From NCBI GenBank assembly GCA_028280615.1, contig JANQLK010000038.1:1-53664 (forward strand): 53,664 nucleotides of DNA. Reading direction: 5' to 3'. Under the pieces are notes generated by a model that saw only the letters and a list, made by a program, of their open reading frames with translations, made no database searches and was not told where the DNA came from. Made by a program: the position numbers and the translations under genes. The stretch comes from Woeseiaceae bacterium. Its GTDB lineage: Bacteria > Pseudomonadota > Gammaproteobacteria > Steroidobacterales > Woeseiaceae. Shown piece by piece: positions 44,019 to 53,471 of this stretch; position 1 is the first letter of the stretch, and each line of letters starts with the position of its first letter.

Positions 44019-45551
44019 ATCGCGGTCTCAAGCGACGACTCGCTCCCGGTCCCGGGGGCTAATCACACCGAAGTCATCGCCGCTGTTGACCTGGGGTCCA
44101 ACAGCTTTCACATGATCGTTGGCGAGTTGCGCCACGGTCAGCTCACGATCCTCGATCGCCTGAAAGAAACCGTCAGGCTCGCCGAGGGCCTGTCCGACGA
44201 CGGGGTCATTGCCGACGATGCGAGAGCGCGCGCCCTGGATTGCCTGTCGCAGTTCGGTGAGCGCCTGCGCGCCATGCGCGCCGCCGGCGTCCGCGCCGCG
44301 GGCACCAGCACGATTCGCCGCGCCCGCGAGGATTCGACCTTCATGGCCGAGGCGGAAGCCGCGCTGGGCCACCCGATCGAAGTGATCTCGGGTATCGAGG
44401 AAGCGCGGCTGATCTACCAGGGTGTCACCCACAGCCTGCCGCCCAACGACGGCTTACGGCTGGTCATCGATATCGGCGGCGGCAGCACCGAGGTCATTCT
44501 CGGTCAGGGTCCGACGCCGCGTGCGCTCGAAAGCCTGCACATGGGTTGCGTATCGATGACCGAGCGGTTTTTCCCCGACGGCGGGATTACACGGGAGCGC
44601 TTCGAGGGCGCTCGCGTCGCCGCCCGGCTGGAGCTGCGCCCGGTCAAGGCCTTCTTCCGCGGCGCCAGCGACGTCGAGGCGATCGGAACGTCCGGAACCA
44701 TCAATTCGACCGAACGCGTCGCGAGGGAAATCGGCTTGCAGGAGTCCGGCATTCTGACGCTGGCCGTCATAGAAGACCTCATCGACAGTGTCTGCAGCTC
44801 CGGCTCGATCGACAAACTGTCACTGCGCGGCCTGTCGGTGCGTCGCTCGCAGGTGTGGCCGGGCGGCCTCGCAATCCTTGCCGAGATGATCGGCGTTCTC
44901 GGCGTGGAGGAGCTCAGGGTGTCCGACGGGGCGCTGCGCGAGGGCCTGCTGTACGATCTGCTCGGCCGCCTGCAGCATTCGGACGCACGCGAACGGACCG
45001 TTGAGGCCATGGCCGCGCGCTACAGTGTCGATCAGGCGCAGGCCAGACGGGTCGCCGATACGGCGGCGATGCTGCTCGAGCAGTGCGCGGCCGACTGGTC
45101 GCTGGAATCGGAGCTTGCCGGGCTGGTTCTGGACTGGGCCGCGCGCCTGCACGAGATCGGGCTCGACATCTCGCACGACGGCTTCCAGCGGCATGGTGCC
45201 TACGTGGCGGAGCATGCGGACATGCCCGGTTTTCCACGCGCCGAGCAGCGCTTCGTCGCATTCCTGATCGGCAGCCAGCGCCACCAGATCGATACCCAGC
45301 GCAGCAAGGAACTGCCGCGCGCCTGGCGGAGGTCGGCGCTCAGGTTGGCCATTTTGCTGAGGCTCGCCGTCCTGCTCAATCGCAGCCGGCGGGACCAGGA
45401 GTCGCCGGCCGTGGAACTCCGCGTGGCTGCCGCAAGCGTCGCACTGACGTTCGACCCGGCCTGGCTTAGCGCGAACCCGTTGAGCGTCGCAGACCTCGAA
45501 CGCGAGCGCGGCCACCTCGGCAACGTCGGCTATTCGCTGAGTTTCGGGTAG
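44019..45551 (+). CDS. ppx: Exopolyphosphatase / guanosine pentaphosphatase (Ppx/GppA)
   Basis: Hydrolyses terminal phosphates of polyphosphate. The phosphate-binding motif AAVDLGSNSFHMIVGEL opens the ASKHA fold, but lies partly before the first ATG at 44112. Between the erpA TGA (44013-44015) and that ATG there is no ATG, GTG or TTG in frame. I place the start tentatively at ATC 44019; a CTG or stop read-through are alternatives. Downstream the GVxxxxxxR regions, LVIDIGGGSTEVILG, and the C-terminal HD-like domain with AARLHEIGLDISHDG fit Ppx. It ends immediately at the ppk stop, convergent. Confidence 0.85.
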   Translation: MAVSSDDSLPVPGANHTEVIAAVDLGSNSFHMIVGELRHGQLTILDRLKETVRLAEGLSDDGVIADDARARALDCLSQFGERLRAMRAAGVRAAGTSTIRRAREDSTFMAEAEAALGHPIEVISGIEEARLIYQGVTHSLPPNDGLRLVIDIGGGSTEVILGQGPTPRALESLHMGCVSMTERFFPDGGITRERFEGARVAARLELRPVKAFFRGASDVEAIGTSGTINSTERVAREIGLQESGILTLAVIEDLIDSVCSSGSIDKLSLRGLSVRRSQVWPGGLAILAEMIGVLGVEELRVSDGALREGLLYDLLGRLQHSDARERTVEAMAARYSVDQAQARRVADTAAMLLEQCAADWSLESELAGLVLDWAARLHEIGLDISHDGFQRHGAYVAEHADMPGFPRAEQRFVAFLIGSQRHQIDTQRSKELPRAWRRSALRLAILLRLAVLLNRSRRDQESPAVELRVAAASVALTFDPAWLSANPLSVADLERERGHLGNVGYSLSFG

Positions 45552-47627
45552 CTAGTCCGGCGCGGCCAGCAGCTCGAGAAACGTTGCCTGCGCCGATATC
45601 GGCTCTTCGCCGTCCGGCGCCAGCCGTTCGTAGCTGCCGTCGCCGTGCAGCATCCAGGCATTGCAGTTGTCGGCGAGGTACAGGTCGAGGTCACGCTTCA
45701 GCTGGCGCTTGAGCGACTTCTGGTGTACCGGGAAGCAGCTTTCGTTACGGCGTTTCAGGTTGCGTTCCATCCAGTCCGCGCTGGCGCAATAGATCTCTTC
45801 ATCGCCATCGTTCAGGAAGTAGTAGACGCGAGAGTGCTCGAGGAATCGTCCGAGAATCGAGCGGACCGTGATGTTGTCCGACAGACCCAGCACGCCCGGG
45901 CGCAGGGCGCAGATTCCGCGCACGATCAGGTCGATCTTGACGCCGGCCTGCGATGCTTCATAGAGCGCGTTGACCACGTTGGGTTCGTTCAGTGAATTCA
46001 CCTTCGCGATGATGCGCGCCTCCTTCCCCGCGCGCGCATGGTCGGCCTCACGCTCGATCTTGGCAATGACGGCGTCGAACAGGTTGAAGGGCGACGTCAG
46101 CATCTGCTTGAGGTCGCGCGCCTCGGTCAGGCTCGTGAGCTGCATGAATATCTTGTGCACGTCCTCGCCGATGTCGATGTCACCGGTCAGGTAGCCGTAG
46201 TCCGTGTAGGTCCGCGACGTGCCGTGGTGATAATTGCCGGTGCCCAGGTGGACGTAGCGCACGAGGCGATCCTGCTCGCGGCGCACGACGAGCGTCATCT
46301 TGGCATGCGTCTTGTAGCCGACAAGCCCGTAGACGACGTGCGCCCCGGCCTCCTGCAGGCGGCTCGCGAGGGAGATATTGGCGGCTTCGTCGAAGCGTGC
46401 CATGAGTTCGATGATGACCGTGACTTCCTTGCCGGAGCGGGCGGCCGCGACCAGGTGGTCGACGATGGGTGAGCCGGCGCCGGTCCGGTACAGCGTGATC
46501 TTGATCGCCAGAACGTTGTCGTCCACGGCCGCCGCCTTGATGAAGTCGATGACGGGCGTGAACGACTGGAAGGGATGGAACATCAGCACGTTCTTCTTCT
46601 TGAGCACGCTGAAGATGTCTTCGTCGGTCGCGAGCTGCTCGGGCGTGCCCTGCGTGAACGGCGGGTAGAGCAGGTCGGGGTAGTCGTCGATGTCGCAGAC
46701 CGTCACGAGTCGATTCAGGTTCACGGGACCTTCGGCGAGGTACATGTCCTGTTCGAGGAGCCCGAAGTGGTCGAGCAGGAACTCGAGGAGGTCGGTCGGG
46801 CACTGGTGGCCGACCTCCAGCCGGACCGCGGCGCCGTAGCGGCTGGCCTCGAGTTCGCCCTCGAGCGTGCGGACCAGGTCATCGACCTCTTCCTCGTCGA
46901 CGTACAGATTGCTGTTTCGGGTCACGCGAAACTGGTAGCAGCCTTCGACCTTGAGCCCGGGAAACAGCTCGTGCACGTGCATGCGAATGACCGACGACAG
47001 GAACACGAAGTCGTGGCAGCCGGGGCTCGACAGGTGGTCGGGCAGCTCGATGATGCGCGGCAGCGAGCGCGGCGCCTGCACCATGCCGCGATGCCGGCGC
47101 CGGCCGTAGGCGTCCTTGCCATGCAGGCGGACGATGAAATTGAGGCTCTTGTTGAGCACGCGCGGGAAGGGCCTCGACGGGTCGAAGGTCAGCGGTGTCA
47201 GCACCGGCACGACCTGCGTGCGGAAGTAGTGCCGCAGCCATTCCTGCTGCTCGTCCGTCCAGTTCTCGCTGCGCAGGAAGCGGACTCCGGCTTCGGCGAG
47301 CTCGGGGAACATCACATCGTTCAGCAGCCGGTACTGCTGTTCGACGACCGACAGGAGCCGCGCGCGCAGTATTTCGAATACCTGCGAGGCCGGCATTTTC
47401 TCGGGTCCGGCGGTCAGCGCGCCGATCTCCATGCGCTGCTTCAGCGCAGCGACGCGGATCTCGAAGAACTCGTCGAGATTGGTGCTCGTGATGCAGAGAA
47501 ATCGAAGCCGCTCGAGCAGCGGCGTCGACGGATCCTGCGCGAGCGCCAGCACACGCTTGTTGAACTCGAGAATGCTGAGCTCACGATTGATGTACAGGTC
47601 GGCAGGGGGCAGGGATGGGACGTCCAC
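45552..47627 (-). CDS. ppk1: Polyphosphate kinase 1
   Basis: Synthesises polyphosphate from ATP, 691 aa. It starts with the PPK1 N-terminal domain (NRELSILEFNKRVLALAQD). The catalytic His is expected in HLGTGNYHHGTSRTYTDYG, and a second motif is in the C-terminal region around FLEHSRVYYF. Start codon GTG at 47627. Its stop TAG abuts the ppx stop without a gap. A TATACT-like -10 (about 47655) may lie between anmK and ppk. Confidence 0.96.
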   Translation of the reverse strand: MDVPSLPPADLYINRELSILEFNKRVLALAQDPSTPLLERLRFLCITSTNLDEFFEIRVAALKQRMEIGALTAGPEKMPASQVFEILRARLLSVVEQQYRLLNDVMFPELAEAGVRFLRSENWTDEQQEWLRHYFRTQVVPVLTPLTFDPSRPFPRVLNKSLNFIVRLHGKDAYGRRRHRGMVQAPRSLPRIIELPDHLSSPGCHDFVFLSSVIRMHVHELFPGLKVEGCYQFRVTRNSNLYVDEEEVDDLVRTLEGELEASRYGAAVRLEVGHQCPTDLLEFLLDHFGLLEQDMYLAEGPVNLNRLVTVCDIDDYPDLLYPPFTQGTPEQLATDEDIFSVLKKKNVLMFHPFQSFTPVIDFIKAAAVDDNVLAIKITLYRTGAGSPIVDHLVAAARSGKEVTVIIELMARFDEAANISLASRLQEAGAHVVYGLVGYKTHAKMTLVVRREQDRLVRYVHLGTGNYHHGTSRTYTDYGYLTGDIDIGEDVHKIFMQLTSLTEARDLKQMLTSPFNLFDAVIAKIEREADHARAGKEARIIAKVNSLNEPNVVNALYEASQAGVKIDLIVRGICALRPGVLGLSDNITVRSILGRFLEHSRVYYFLNDGDEEIYCASADWMERNLKRRNESCFPVHQKSLKRQLKRDLDLYLADNCNAWMLHGDGSYERLAPDGEEPISAQATFLELLAAPD

Positions 47628-47700
47628 GGGGCACTCGAAGGCTGCGGGACCGATCAGTATATCAGCGCCTTCGTTACGGGAGCTTTAACCAGTTCGCGGT

Positions 47701-48816
47701 TCAGCCAGCGCGCCCCGAGTAAATGCCGCCCAGGACGGCGCCGCGGCTCGCGCCGGTAACGCTTGCAAGGCTGCCGGGCTGGCCTGCGAGGCGTTTGGCG
47801 GCGAGCCAGGCGAACGCGGTCGCTTCGACCCAGTCCGGATCGAGACCGGCGCTTGCCGTCGACTCGACTCGCGCGTCGGGCAGGCGCCGCGCAAGCGATG
47901 CGAGCAGAACCGCGTTTTGGGCGCCGCCGCCGCAGACGAAGACTTCGCCCGCCCCCGGGGCCCAGCGTTCGACGCTCGCGGCGACGGACGCGCTGGTCAA
48001 CTCGAGCAGGGTTGCCTGGACGTCGGCCGGCTCGAGGCGATCGACATCGTGACGTTCGAGCCACGCCCGGTTGAAGTATTCGAAGCCGGTACTCTTCGGC
48101 GGCGCGAGCTCGAACCACGGGTCTTCGAGCATACGTCGGAGCAGGTCCTGGTCGGCCGCACCGGTTGCGGCCCAGTTGCCGTTCTCGTCGTACGGCGTAC
48201 CGAGATGCCGCTCCGCCCACAGATCCATCAGCGAGTTGGCGGGCCCGACATCGAAGCCCGTGACGTCGCTGCCGTCGCCGGGCAGCAGCGTCAGGTTGGC
48301 GATGCCGCCGAGGTTCAGAATTGCTCGCGGCCGGTCGTTGCCGCCGAACAGCCAGTGATGAAACGGCGGCACCAACGGTGCGGCTTCGCCGCCCAGCGCG
48401 AGATCGGCCCGGCGAAAGTCGGCGACCGTGTCGATACCGGTCCCGGTCGCAATCGTCGACGGGTCGCCGAGCTGCAGCGTGAAGCGGTGTTCGGCATCGG
48501 GCCTGTGGCGGATGGTCTGGCCGTGGCTGCCGATTGCGCGGACGTCCGACGCGGCTACGCCGGCCGCGTCCAGGAGCTCGATCGCGGCGTCACGCAGCGC
48601 GGCGCCCACCCAGGTGTCGAGCTCGCCGTATTCGTCGACCGCGCAGCTGTCCGGCCGCCGAATGGCGGCGAGCAGCCGTTCTCTGAGCGCATCGGGGTAC
48701 GGCGCGACGAGCGTCTTGAGGACCAGTACCCGGCGCGGCTCGAAACGCACGAGTACGGCGTCGATCGCGTCGACGCTCGTCCCGGAGATCAGTCCGATGT
48801 AGGGGGCGTCGTGCAA
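47701..48816 (-). CDS. anmK: Anhydro-N-acetylmuramic acid kinase
   Basis: Phosphorylates 1,6-anhydroMurNAc to MurNAc-6-phosphate, the step after AmpD in wall recycling. The 371-aa protein has the ASKHA-fold motifs GLISGTSVDAIDAVL, AIGSHGQTIRHRP, LNLGGIANLTLLP and GNWAATG, and a C-terminal VCGGGAQNAVLL. The start codon is TTG at 48816. The M23 peptidase lies 21 bp upstream on the same strand, so the two are probably co-transcribed, as in Pseudomonas. Confidence 0.95.
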   Translation of the reverse strand: MHDAPYIGLISGTSVDAIDAVLVRFEPRRVLVLKTLVAPYPDALRERLLAAIRRPDSCAVDEYGELDTWVGAALRDAAIELLDAAGVAASDVRAIGSHGQTIRHRPDAEHRFTLQLGDPSTIATGTGIDTVADFRRADLALGGEAAPLVPPFHHWLFGGNDRPRAILNLGGIANLTLLPGDGSDVTGFDVGPANSLMDLWAERHLGTPYDENGNWAATGAADQDLLRRMLEDPWFELAPPKSTGFEYFNRAWLERHDVDRLEPADVQATLLELTSASVAASVERWAPGAGEVFVCGGGAQNAVLLASLARRLPDARVESTASAGLDPDWVEATAFAWLAAKRLAGQPGSLASVTGASRGAVLGGIYSGRAG

Positions 48817-48837
48817 GGCGGCCGCTAGTGTCCCACT

Positions 48838-50223
48838 CTAGTCCGCCGGGAAGGCGGCGGTGGCGAGCTGAGTCTTCTTGAATCGCTCGAGCGTTTCGAG
48901 AATGGGCGGCACGCTCGACAGGAATCGCTCGCGGTAGCGGGCGTCGATCGGCTCCGCCTTCGGCAGTTCGACCGTCTGCGGATTGCGATGCACGCCGTTC
49001 AAGCGGTACTCGTAGTGCAGGTGATTGGCCGTCGCGAGTCCCGTGGCGCCGACGAAGCCGATCGTCTGTCCCTGTCGGACCCGCGACCCGATGCGCGCCT
49101 GCTTGGCGAATCCGGACATGTGCGCGTACAGCGTAGTGATGTTACCGCCGTGCTGAAGTATCACGCAGTTGCCGTAGCCGTTCTTCCTGCCGCGGAAGAT
49201 CACCTTGCCGTCCCCGGCCGCCTTGATGGGCGTGCCGCGCGGTGCGGCATAGTCGACGCCGCGATGCGCGCGAATCGTATTGAGGATCGGGTGACGGCGC
49301 TTCGGGTTGAAGCGCGAACTCACGCGCGTGAAGTCGACGGGCGCTCGGATGAAGGCCTTGCGTACGCTGTCGCCGTCGGGCGTAAAGTAGTCCGAGTAGC
49401 CGTCGTCGTCGCGAAACCGGATCGCCTGGTGAGTTCGGCCATTGTTGTTGAACTCGGCGACGATGATCTCGCCGTCCGTGACGTATTCGCCGTCCTGCCA
49501 GAGTTCCTCGAACTGCACGTAGTAGGTGTCGCCTTCTCGAATGTCGAGTACGAAGTCGATGTCCCAGGCGAAGATTCCGGCGATGTTCATGATGACGCGG
49601 TCGGGCAGGCCGGCCTCCGCGCCGCTCTCGAACAGCGATGTCTGGATCACGCCGTGCGCGAGTCGCGTCCGGACTTCGACCGGGCGCTCGACGTATTCGG
49701 CGTGAAAACCGTTCTCGCGACGCTCGATCGACAGGCCTTCCGTGAGGCTCAGGTTCGTGTACAGGCTCAAGATGCTGCCGTTTGAGTGACGGACCTCGAA
49801 CTCGTCGCCGGGCTTCAATCGCCGGAACAGTTTCTTAGGCTCCTCGAGCTTCGCGATCGCGGCAAGGTGGCCCAGGTTCAGTCCGTGTTCGCGGAACAGT
49901 CGCTCGAGTGTGTCGCCACGGCCGATCTTGAGGGAAACGCGCTCATCGTCGGGGATCGTCTCGACCACGGGCGGCGTGAATTCCACGCGCTCGACCGGCG
50001 ACTGGGGGACGGCGACCGCGGCTCCATCACTTGCCGAGACGACGGTGGCAACGCCGTCGGCGGCCGGCGCGGGCCGCTTGTCGTTCCAGCCGTAAACCAG
50101 CGCTATGGCGATCAGAGGAACCCCGAGACCAACGGCAAACCATTGAACGGACTTGGATTTTTTGGGCTTCCTGTCGTTGGACGGCTTGTAGTCATGAAGC
50201 AGTGGGCTTGGCCTACGTTGCAC
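48838..50223 (-). CDS. M23 family DD-endopeptidase, membrane-anchored
   Basis: A 461-aa MepM/YebA-like protein. The N-terminal cytoplasmic tail precedes a membrane helix (about 28-45). A LysM-like or OapA-like region (about 95-150, KIGRGDTLERLFREHGLNLG) and the M23 domain (about 315-425) follow. Zinc ligands are visible in HRGVDYAAPRGT and HLHYEY, and the catalytic YAHM is in place. It should cleave peptidoglycan cross-links. The GTG start at 50223 has GGGGAG 8 bases upstream. It is divergent from tyrS. Confidence 0.93.
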   Translation of the reverse strand: MQRRPSPLLHDYKPSNDRKPKKSKSVQWFAVGLGVPLIAIALVYGWNDKRPAPAADGVATVVSASDGAAVAVPQSPVERVEFTPPVVETIPDDERVSLKIGRGDTLERLFREHGLNLGHLAAIAKLEEPKKLFRRLKPGDEFEVRHSNGSILSLYTNLSLTEGLSIERRENGFHAEYVERPVEVRTRLAHGVIQTSLFESGAEAGLPDRVIMNIAGIFAWDIDFVLDIREGDTYYVQFEELWQDGEYVTDGEIIVAEFNNNGRTHQAIRFRDDDGYSDYFTPDGDSVRKAFIRAPVDFTRVSSRFNPKRRHPILNTIRAHRGVDYAAPRGTPIKAAGDGKVIFRGRKNGYGNCVILQHGGNITTLYAHMSGFAKQARIGSRVRQGQTIGFVGATGLATANHLHYEYRLNGVHRNPQTVELPKAEPIDARYRERFLSSVPPILETLERFKKTQLATAAFPAD

Positions 50224-50387
50224 GTCCGAAACTCCCCGGGGAATGATGGCGGTACTCTAACGCGTGGTCTGGACGAGGTCAAAGAACCTGTTAAAACTCA
50301 GCGTGTTAACTTCGGTTTGTAGAAGCCGCTCGTAATGCTACAGTTCCAAGCCGTCGAAGCCATCGATACGTCCTTGCGGGCTCTCCA

Positions 50388-51587
50388 ATGACAGACATCC
50401 AGACGCAACTCGCCGAACTCGACCGCGGTACCGAGGAATCGCTGCCCGACGGCGGGTTGAAAGCCAAGCTCGAGAAGGATCGGCCGCTGATCGTCAAGGC
50501 CGGATTCGATCCGACGGCGCCCGACCTGCATATCGGCCACACGGTGCTGATCAACAAGATGCGCCAGTTCCAGGTGCTGGGCCACGAGGTCGTATTCCTG
50601 ATCGGGGACTTCACGGGGATGATCGGCGACCCGTCGGGGAAGAACGCCACGCGCCCGCCACTGTCGCCGGAAGACATCGCGGAGAATGCGAAGACCTACG
50701 AGGCGCAGATATTCAAGATCCTCGATCCCGAGCGTACCCGCGTCGAGTTCAACTCGCGCTGGATGGGCGACATGGACGCGGCCGGCCTGATCCGGCTGGC
50801 TTCGCATCACACGGTGGCCCGGATGCTCGAGCGCGACGATTTCAACAAGCGCTACTCGGCCGGCCAGCCGATCTCGATACACGAGTTCCTGTACCCGATC
50901 GTGCAGGGTTACGATTCGGTGGCCTTGAAGGCCGACGTCGAGCTCGGCGGCACGGACCAGAAATTCAACCTGCTCGTCGGGCGCCAGCTGCAGCAGGACT
51001 ACGGCCAGGAGCCGCAGGTCGTCATGACGACGCCGCTGCTCGAGGGGCTCGACGGGATCCAGAAGATGTCAAAGTCGCTCGGCAACTACGTCGGGATCAC
51101 GGATCCGCCGGGTGAGATGTTCGGCAAACTCATGTCGATTTCCGACGAGCTCATGTGGCGATACTTCGAAGTCTTGAGCTTCCGTACGCTGGACGATATC
51201 GCGGGCCTGAAACGACGGGTCGACGAAGGCATGAATCCGCGCGACGTAAAATTCGAACTCGGCCTGGAGATCGTTGCGCGTTTCCACGACCAGGCATCCG
51301 CGGAAGCCGCGCGCCAGGAGTTCATCGATCGTTTCCGCGGGGGCGCGATGCCGGCGGATATTCCCGAAGTATCGCTGTCCGCGAACGGCAGCGCCATGGG
51401 AATCGCCCACCTGTTGAAGGCGGCCGGCCTGGTCTCGAGTACCTCCGAGGCGTTCCGCATGATCAAGCAGGGCGCCGTCCGAATCGACGGCGAGCGCATC
51501 GAGGACCGCTCGCTCGAATTCGGCGCCGGCTGGAGCGGCATCGTGCAGGTCGGCAAACGCAAGTTCGCCCGCGTGGAGATGGCCTGA
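50388..51587 (+). CDS. tyrS: Tyrosyl-tRNA synthetase
   Basis: Class I aminoacyl-tRNA synthetase, 399 aa. The HIGH motif is in [10 protein letters not shown] and the KMSKS motif in [13 protein letters not shown]. The C-terminal S4-like domain (about 330-399) contains [18 protein letters not shown]. It is the longer, TyrZ-like form of Pseudomonas-type bacteria. It precedes the 16S rRNA region as in Pseudomonas. Confidence 0.96.
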   Translation: MTDIQTQLAELDRGTEESLPDGGLKAKLEKDRPLIVKAGFDPTAPDLHIGHTVLINKMRQFQVLGHEVVFLIGDFTGMIGDPSGKNATRPPLSPEDIAENAKTYEAQIFKILDPERTRVEFNSRWMGDMDAAGLIRLASHHTVARMLERDDFNKRYSAGQPISIHEFLYPIVQGYDSVALKADVELGGTDQKFNLLVGRQLQQDYGQEPQVVMTTPLLEGLDGIQKMSKSLGNYVGITDPPGEMFGKLMSISDELMWRYFEVLSFRTLDDIAGLKRRVDEGMNPRDVKFELGLEIVARFHDQASAEAARQEFIDRFRGGAMPADIPEVSLSANGSAMGIAHLLKAAGLVSSTSEAFRMIKQGAVRIDGERIEDRSLEFGAGWSGIVQVGKRKFARVEMA

Positions 51588-51652
51588 GCGGAATCCCCGC
51601 GTGCCGCGCGGGTCTATACTCGTAATCTCGTGGCAGTCACCGGAGTAGTCAA

Positions 51653-52852
51653 TTGATCAGACGATTCACAAAGCTCCTGGCATTGGGCCTTGCCGTTGCG
51701 GCCATGCCCGTCCACGCGCAAAGTCTCGAGGAACGCGAAGCCGAAGAGGCGCGCCTTCGGCAGGCATTCAAGGATGGCGTCGCGGTCGTCGTCGAGGACC
51801 TGAACCGCGGCTCGTTCGATCGCTTTGTCGACGCCATCGACAAGGACGACATGCTCGAGCGGATTTTCGGCATCCGCCTGATCGACCCGCGCGCGAAACG
51901 GGATTTCCGCGACAGCATGAAAGAGGATGACCGCTTCACGGGCTTCATCCAGTCGCAGTTCGCAATGGAGGGCGCCGAGGGCATCAAGGCGCGGCTGTTG
52001 ATCGTCGAGTCGCGCGGCGACCGCGGCAGGGCCGTCGTTCGCTACGACATGCCGTACTTCCAGGTGAACTACCACGACTATGAGCTAAGGCTCGATGGAA
52101 AGGGCCGGCTCGTCATCGTCGACTGGGTCGACTATTACTGGGGTCATCGCTTCAGCGACCGCATGGGCCTCACGATGATCCAGCGGCAGCCGAACAAGAA
52201 CGCCGTTCGCAAGCTGATCGATTTTCCAAGCGTCCGGGAACAGCAGGTGTTTCAGGTCATCGAAGTACTGAAGGCGACCCGCGACAGGGACTTCAACCGC
52301 TACTTCGAGATCGTGGATACCTTGAGCGAGGACCTGAAGCGGCAGCGCGTCGTCGTCAAGGTTGGCATCGACGGTACACGGCAGGTGCGCGCGCGCCGTG
52401 CGCAGCAGCGCGTGCTCAGGATGATCGACCAGTACTTCCCCGAGGACCCGCTGTACTCGACCGCGCTGCTCGACCTCTACTTCCCGGCCCGCGAGTACCA
52501 GAAAGCCTATGACGCGCTGATCCGGCTCGAGGACGCGCTCGATGTCGAGAACGACGGTGTCATGCAGGCGCGCCTGTCGTCGGCCGCGCTCGTGCTTGGC
52601 AGGGCGGAGGACGCGATCGCGTTGGCGGAAAGCTCTGTCACTGCCGAACCCGATCTCGAACTCGGCTGGTGGGCCGTGCTGCGATCGCAGGTAGCCGCTC
52701 GCCAGTACGACCAGGCCGTCAACGCGCTCACCAAGCTCGAGGGCGACTTCGGCCACTCGCTCGGTCCCGATGCGCTCGGCAAGGATCCGTCCATGCAGGA
52801 GTTCGCGCGTTCCGAGCAGTACCGTAAGTGGTTCGAGGGCCGCAGCTCCTGA
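51653..52852 (+). CDS. Exported TPR-like protein of unknown function
   Basis: A 399-aa protein with a signal peptide (about 1-23, ending VHAQ). The middle (about 30-240) is not recognised. The C-terminal part (about 265-390) shows TPR-like helical pairs, such as YQKAYDALIRLEDAL, ALVLGRAEDAIALAESSV and YDQAVNALTKLEGDF. It starts at TTG 51653, with GGAG seven bases upstream. It lies between tyrS and the rRNA operon. Function unknown. Confidence 0.75.
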   Translation: MIRRFTKLLALGLAVAAMPVHAQSLEEREAEEARLRQAFKDGVAVVVEDLNRGSFDRFVDAIDKDDMLERIFGIRLIDPRAKRDFRDSMKEDDRFTGFIQSQFAMEGAEGIKARLLIVESRGDRGRAVVRYDMPYFQVNYHDYELRLDGKGRLVIVDWVDYYWGHRFSDRMGLTMIQRQPNKNAVRKLIDFPSVREQQVFQVIEVLKATRDRDFNRYFEIVDTLSEDLKRQRVVVKVGIDGTRQVRARRAQQRVLRMIDQYFPEDPLYSTALLDLYFPAREYQKAYDALIRLEDALDVENDGVMQARLSSAALVLGRAEDAIALAESSVTAEPDLELGWWAVLRSQVAARQYDQAVNALTKLEGDFGHSLGPDALGKDPSMQEFARSEQYRKWFEGRSS

Positions 52853-53108
52853 GCGCATGAGCGAGGCCCGCGACGTTTACACGGCCTGCACGGGCCGATA
52901 AAAACAGCGCAACTGTGCTCCGGATGGCGGAAAAGCCGGCTCCGGCGCCGCCCGGCAGGCGGTATCTCGGAATTCCGAGCCCGGCTCGGGATTGGCCCGA
53001 AAACGCCGAAACCCCGGGAAAACAGGGTTTTTCAGCTGCACGGCGGGGCCGCGATCCGCGCTCCGGACGGCGAAGTTCGAGGGCTGTCAAAAAAGTGCAA
53101 TTTGGGTG

Positions 53109-53136
53109 TTGACGGCCCAAAAAGTGCCGCTATAAT
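53109..53136 (+). promoter_or_regulatory. rRNA operon promoter
   Basis: TTGACG (53109-53114) and TATAAT (53131-53136) are separated by 16 bases. A GC-rich discriminator (GCCCCGC) follows, as expected for stringent control. Short A-tracts just upstream (53087-53107) form a likely UP element. The start would be near 53143. Confidence 0.85.
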
Positions 53137-53333
53137 GCCCCGCTCGCTGAAGGTACGGTGTCCTTCAGCAAGACCCCAAGACAATACAGACGATGGCCAA
53201 AAGGCTGGCCTTCGGCCCCGCTTGGCCTGTATACTTGATGGTCTGCCCCGGCCAAACGTGGCCCTCGCCTCCGGGCTCTGGATTACGATCCGCGAGCTCC
53301 GATTTCGGCGACGGCTCATCTCGCTCGGGGATC

Positions 53334-53345
53334 GTTCTTTAACAA
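53334..53345 (+). promoter_or_regulatory. boxA-like antitermination element of the rrn leader
   Basis: GTTCTTTAACAA matches the boxA-like motif found in the leader of gammaproteobacterial rrn operons. It precedes a GTGTGGG segment that also resembles E. coli leader sequences. Confidence 0.7.
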
Positions 53346-53471
53346 GTTGTTCAGATAATTTGTGTGGGTGCTTGCGCTGGAGTTTGCGAAGGCAAATAAG
53401 CGTAAGAACCAACCTAAATTTCTGTCTTAAGTAATTTAGAGAGGGATTACGCTCTTCAAGCTCAACGTTTT

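Larger units (their letters stand above)
52853..53471. other. Noncoding region and rRNA operon leader
   Basis: A 619-bp stretch without a gene. A weak hairpin followed by T's (53009-53035) may terminate the upstream gene. From about 53087 there is an AT-rich upstream element, the rRNA promoter, a leader with boxA and the 5' part of the 16S processing stem. Confidence 0.7.

Noticed and set aside
53009..53035. Terminator hairpin after the TPR-like gene
   Set aside because: The stem is only six pairs with a long loop; too weak to call as a feature.
53207..53235. Second rRNA promoter around TATACT at 53230-53235
   Set aside because: No acceptable -35 hexamer at the right distance; the upstream promoter at 53109-53136 is far better.
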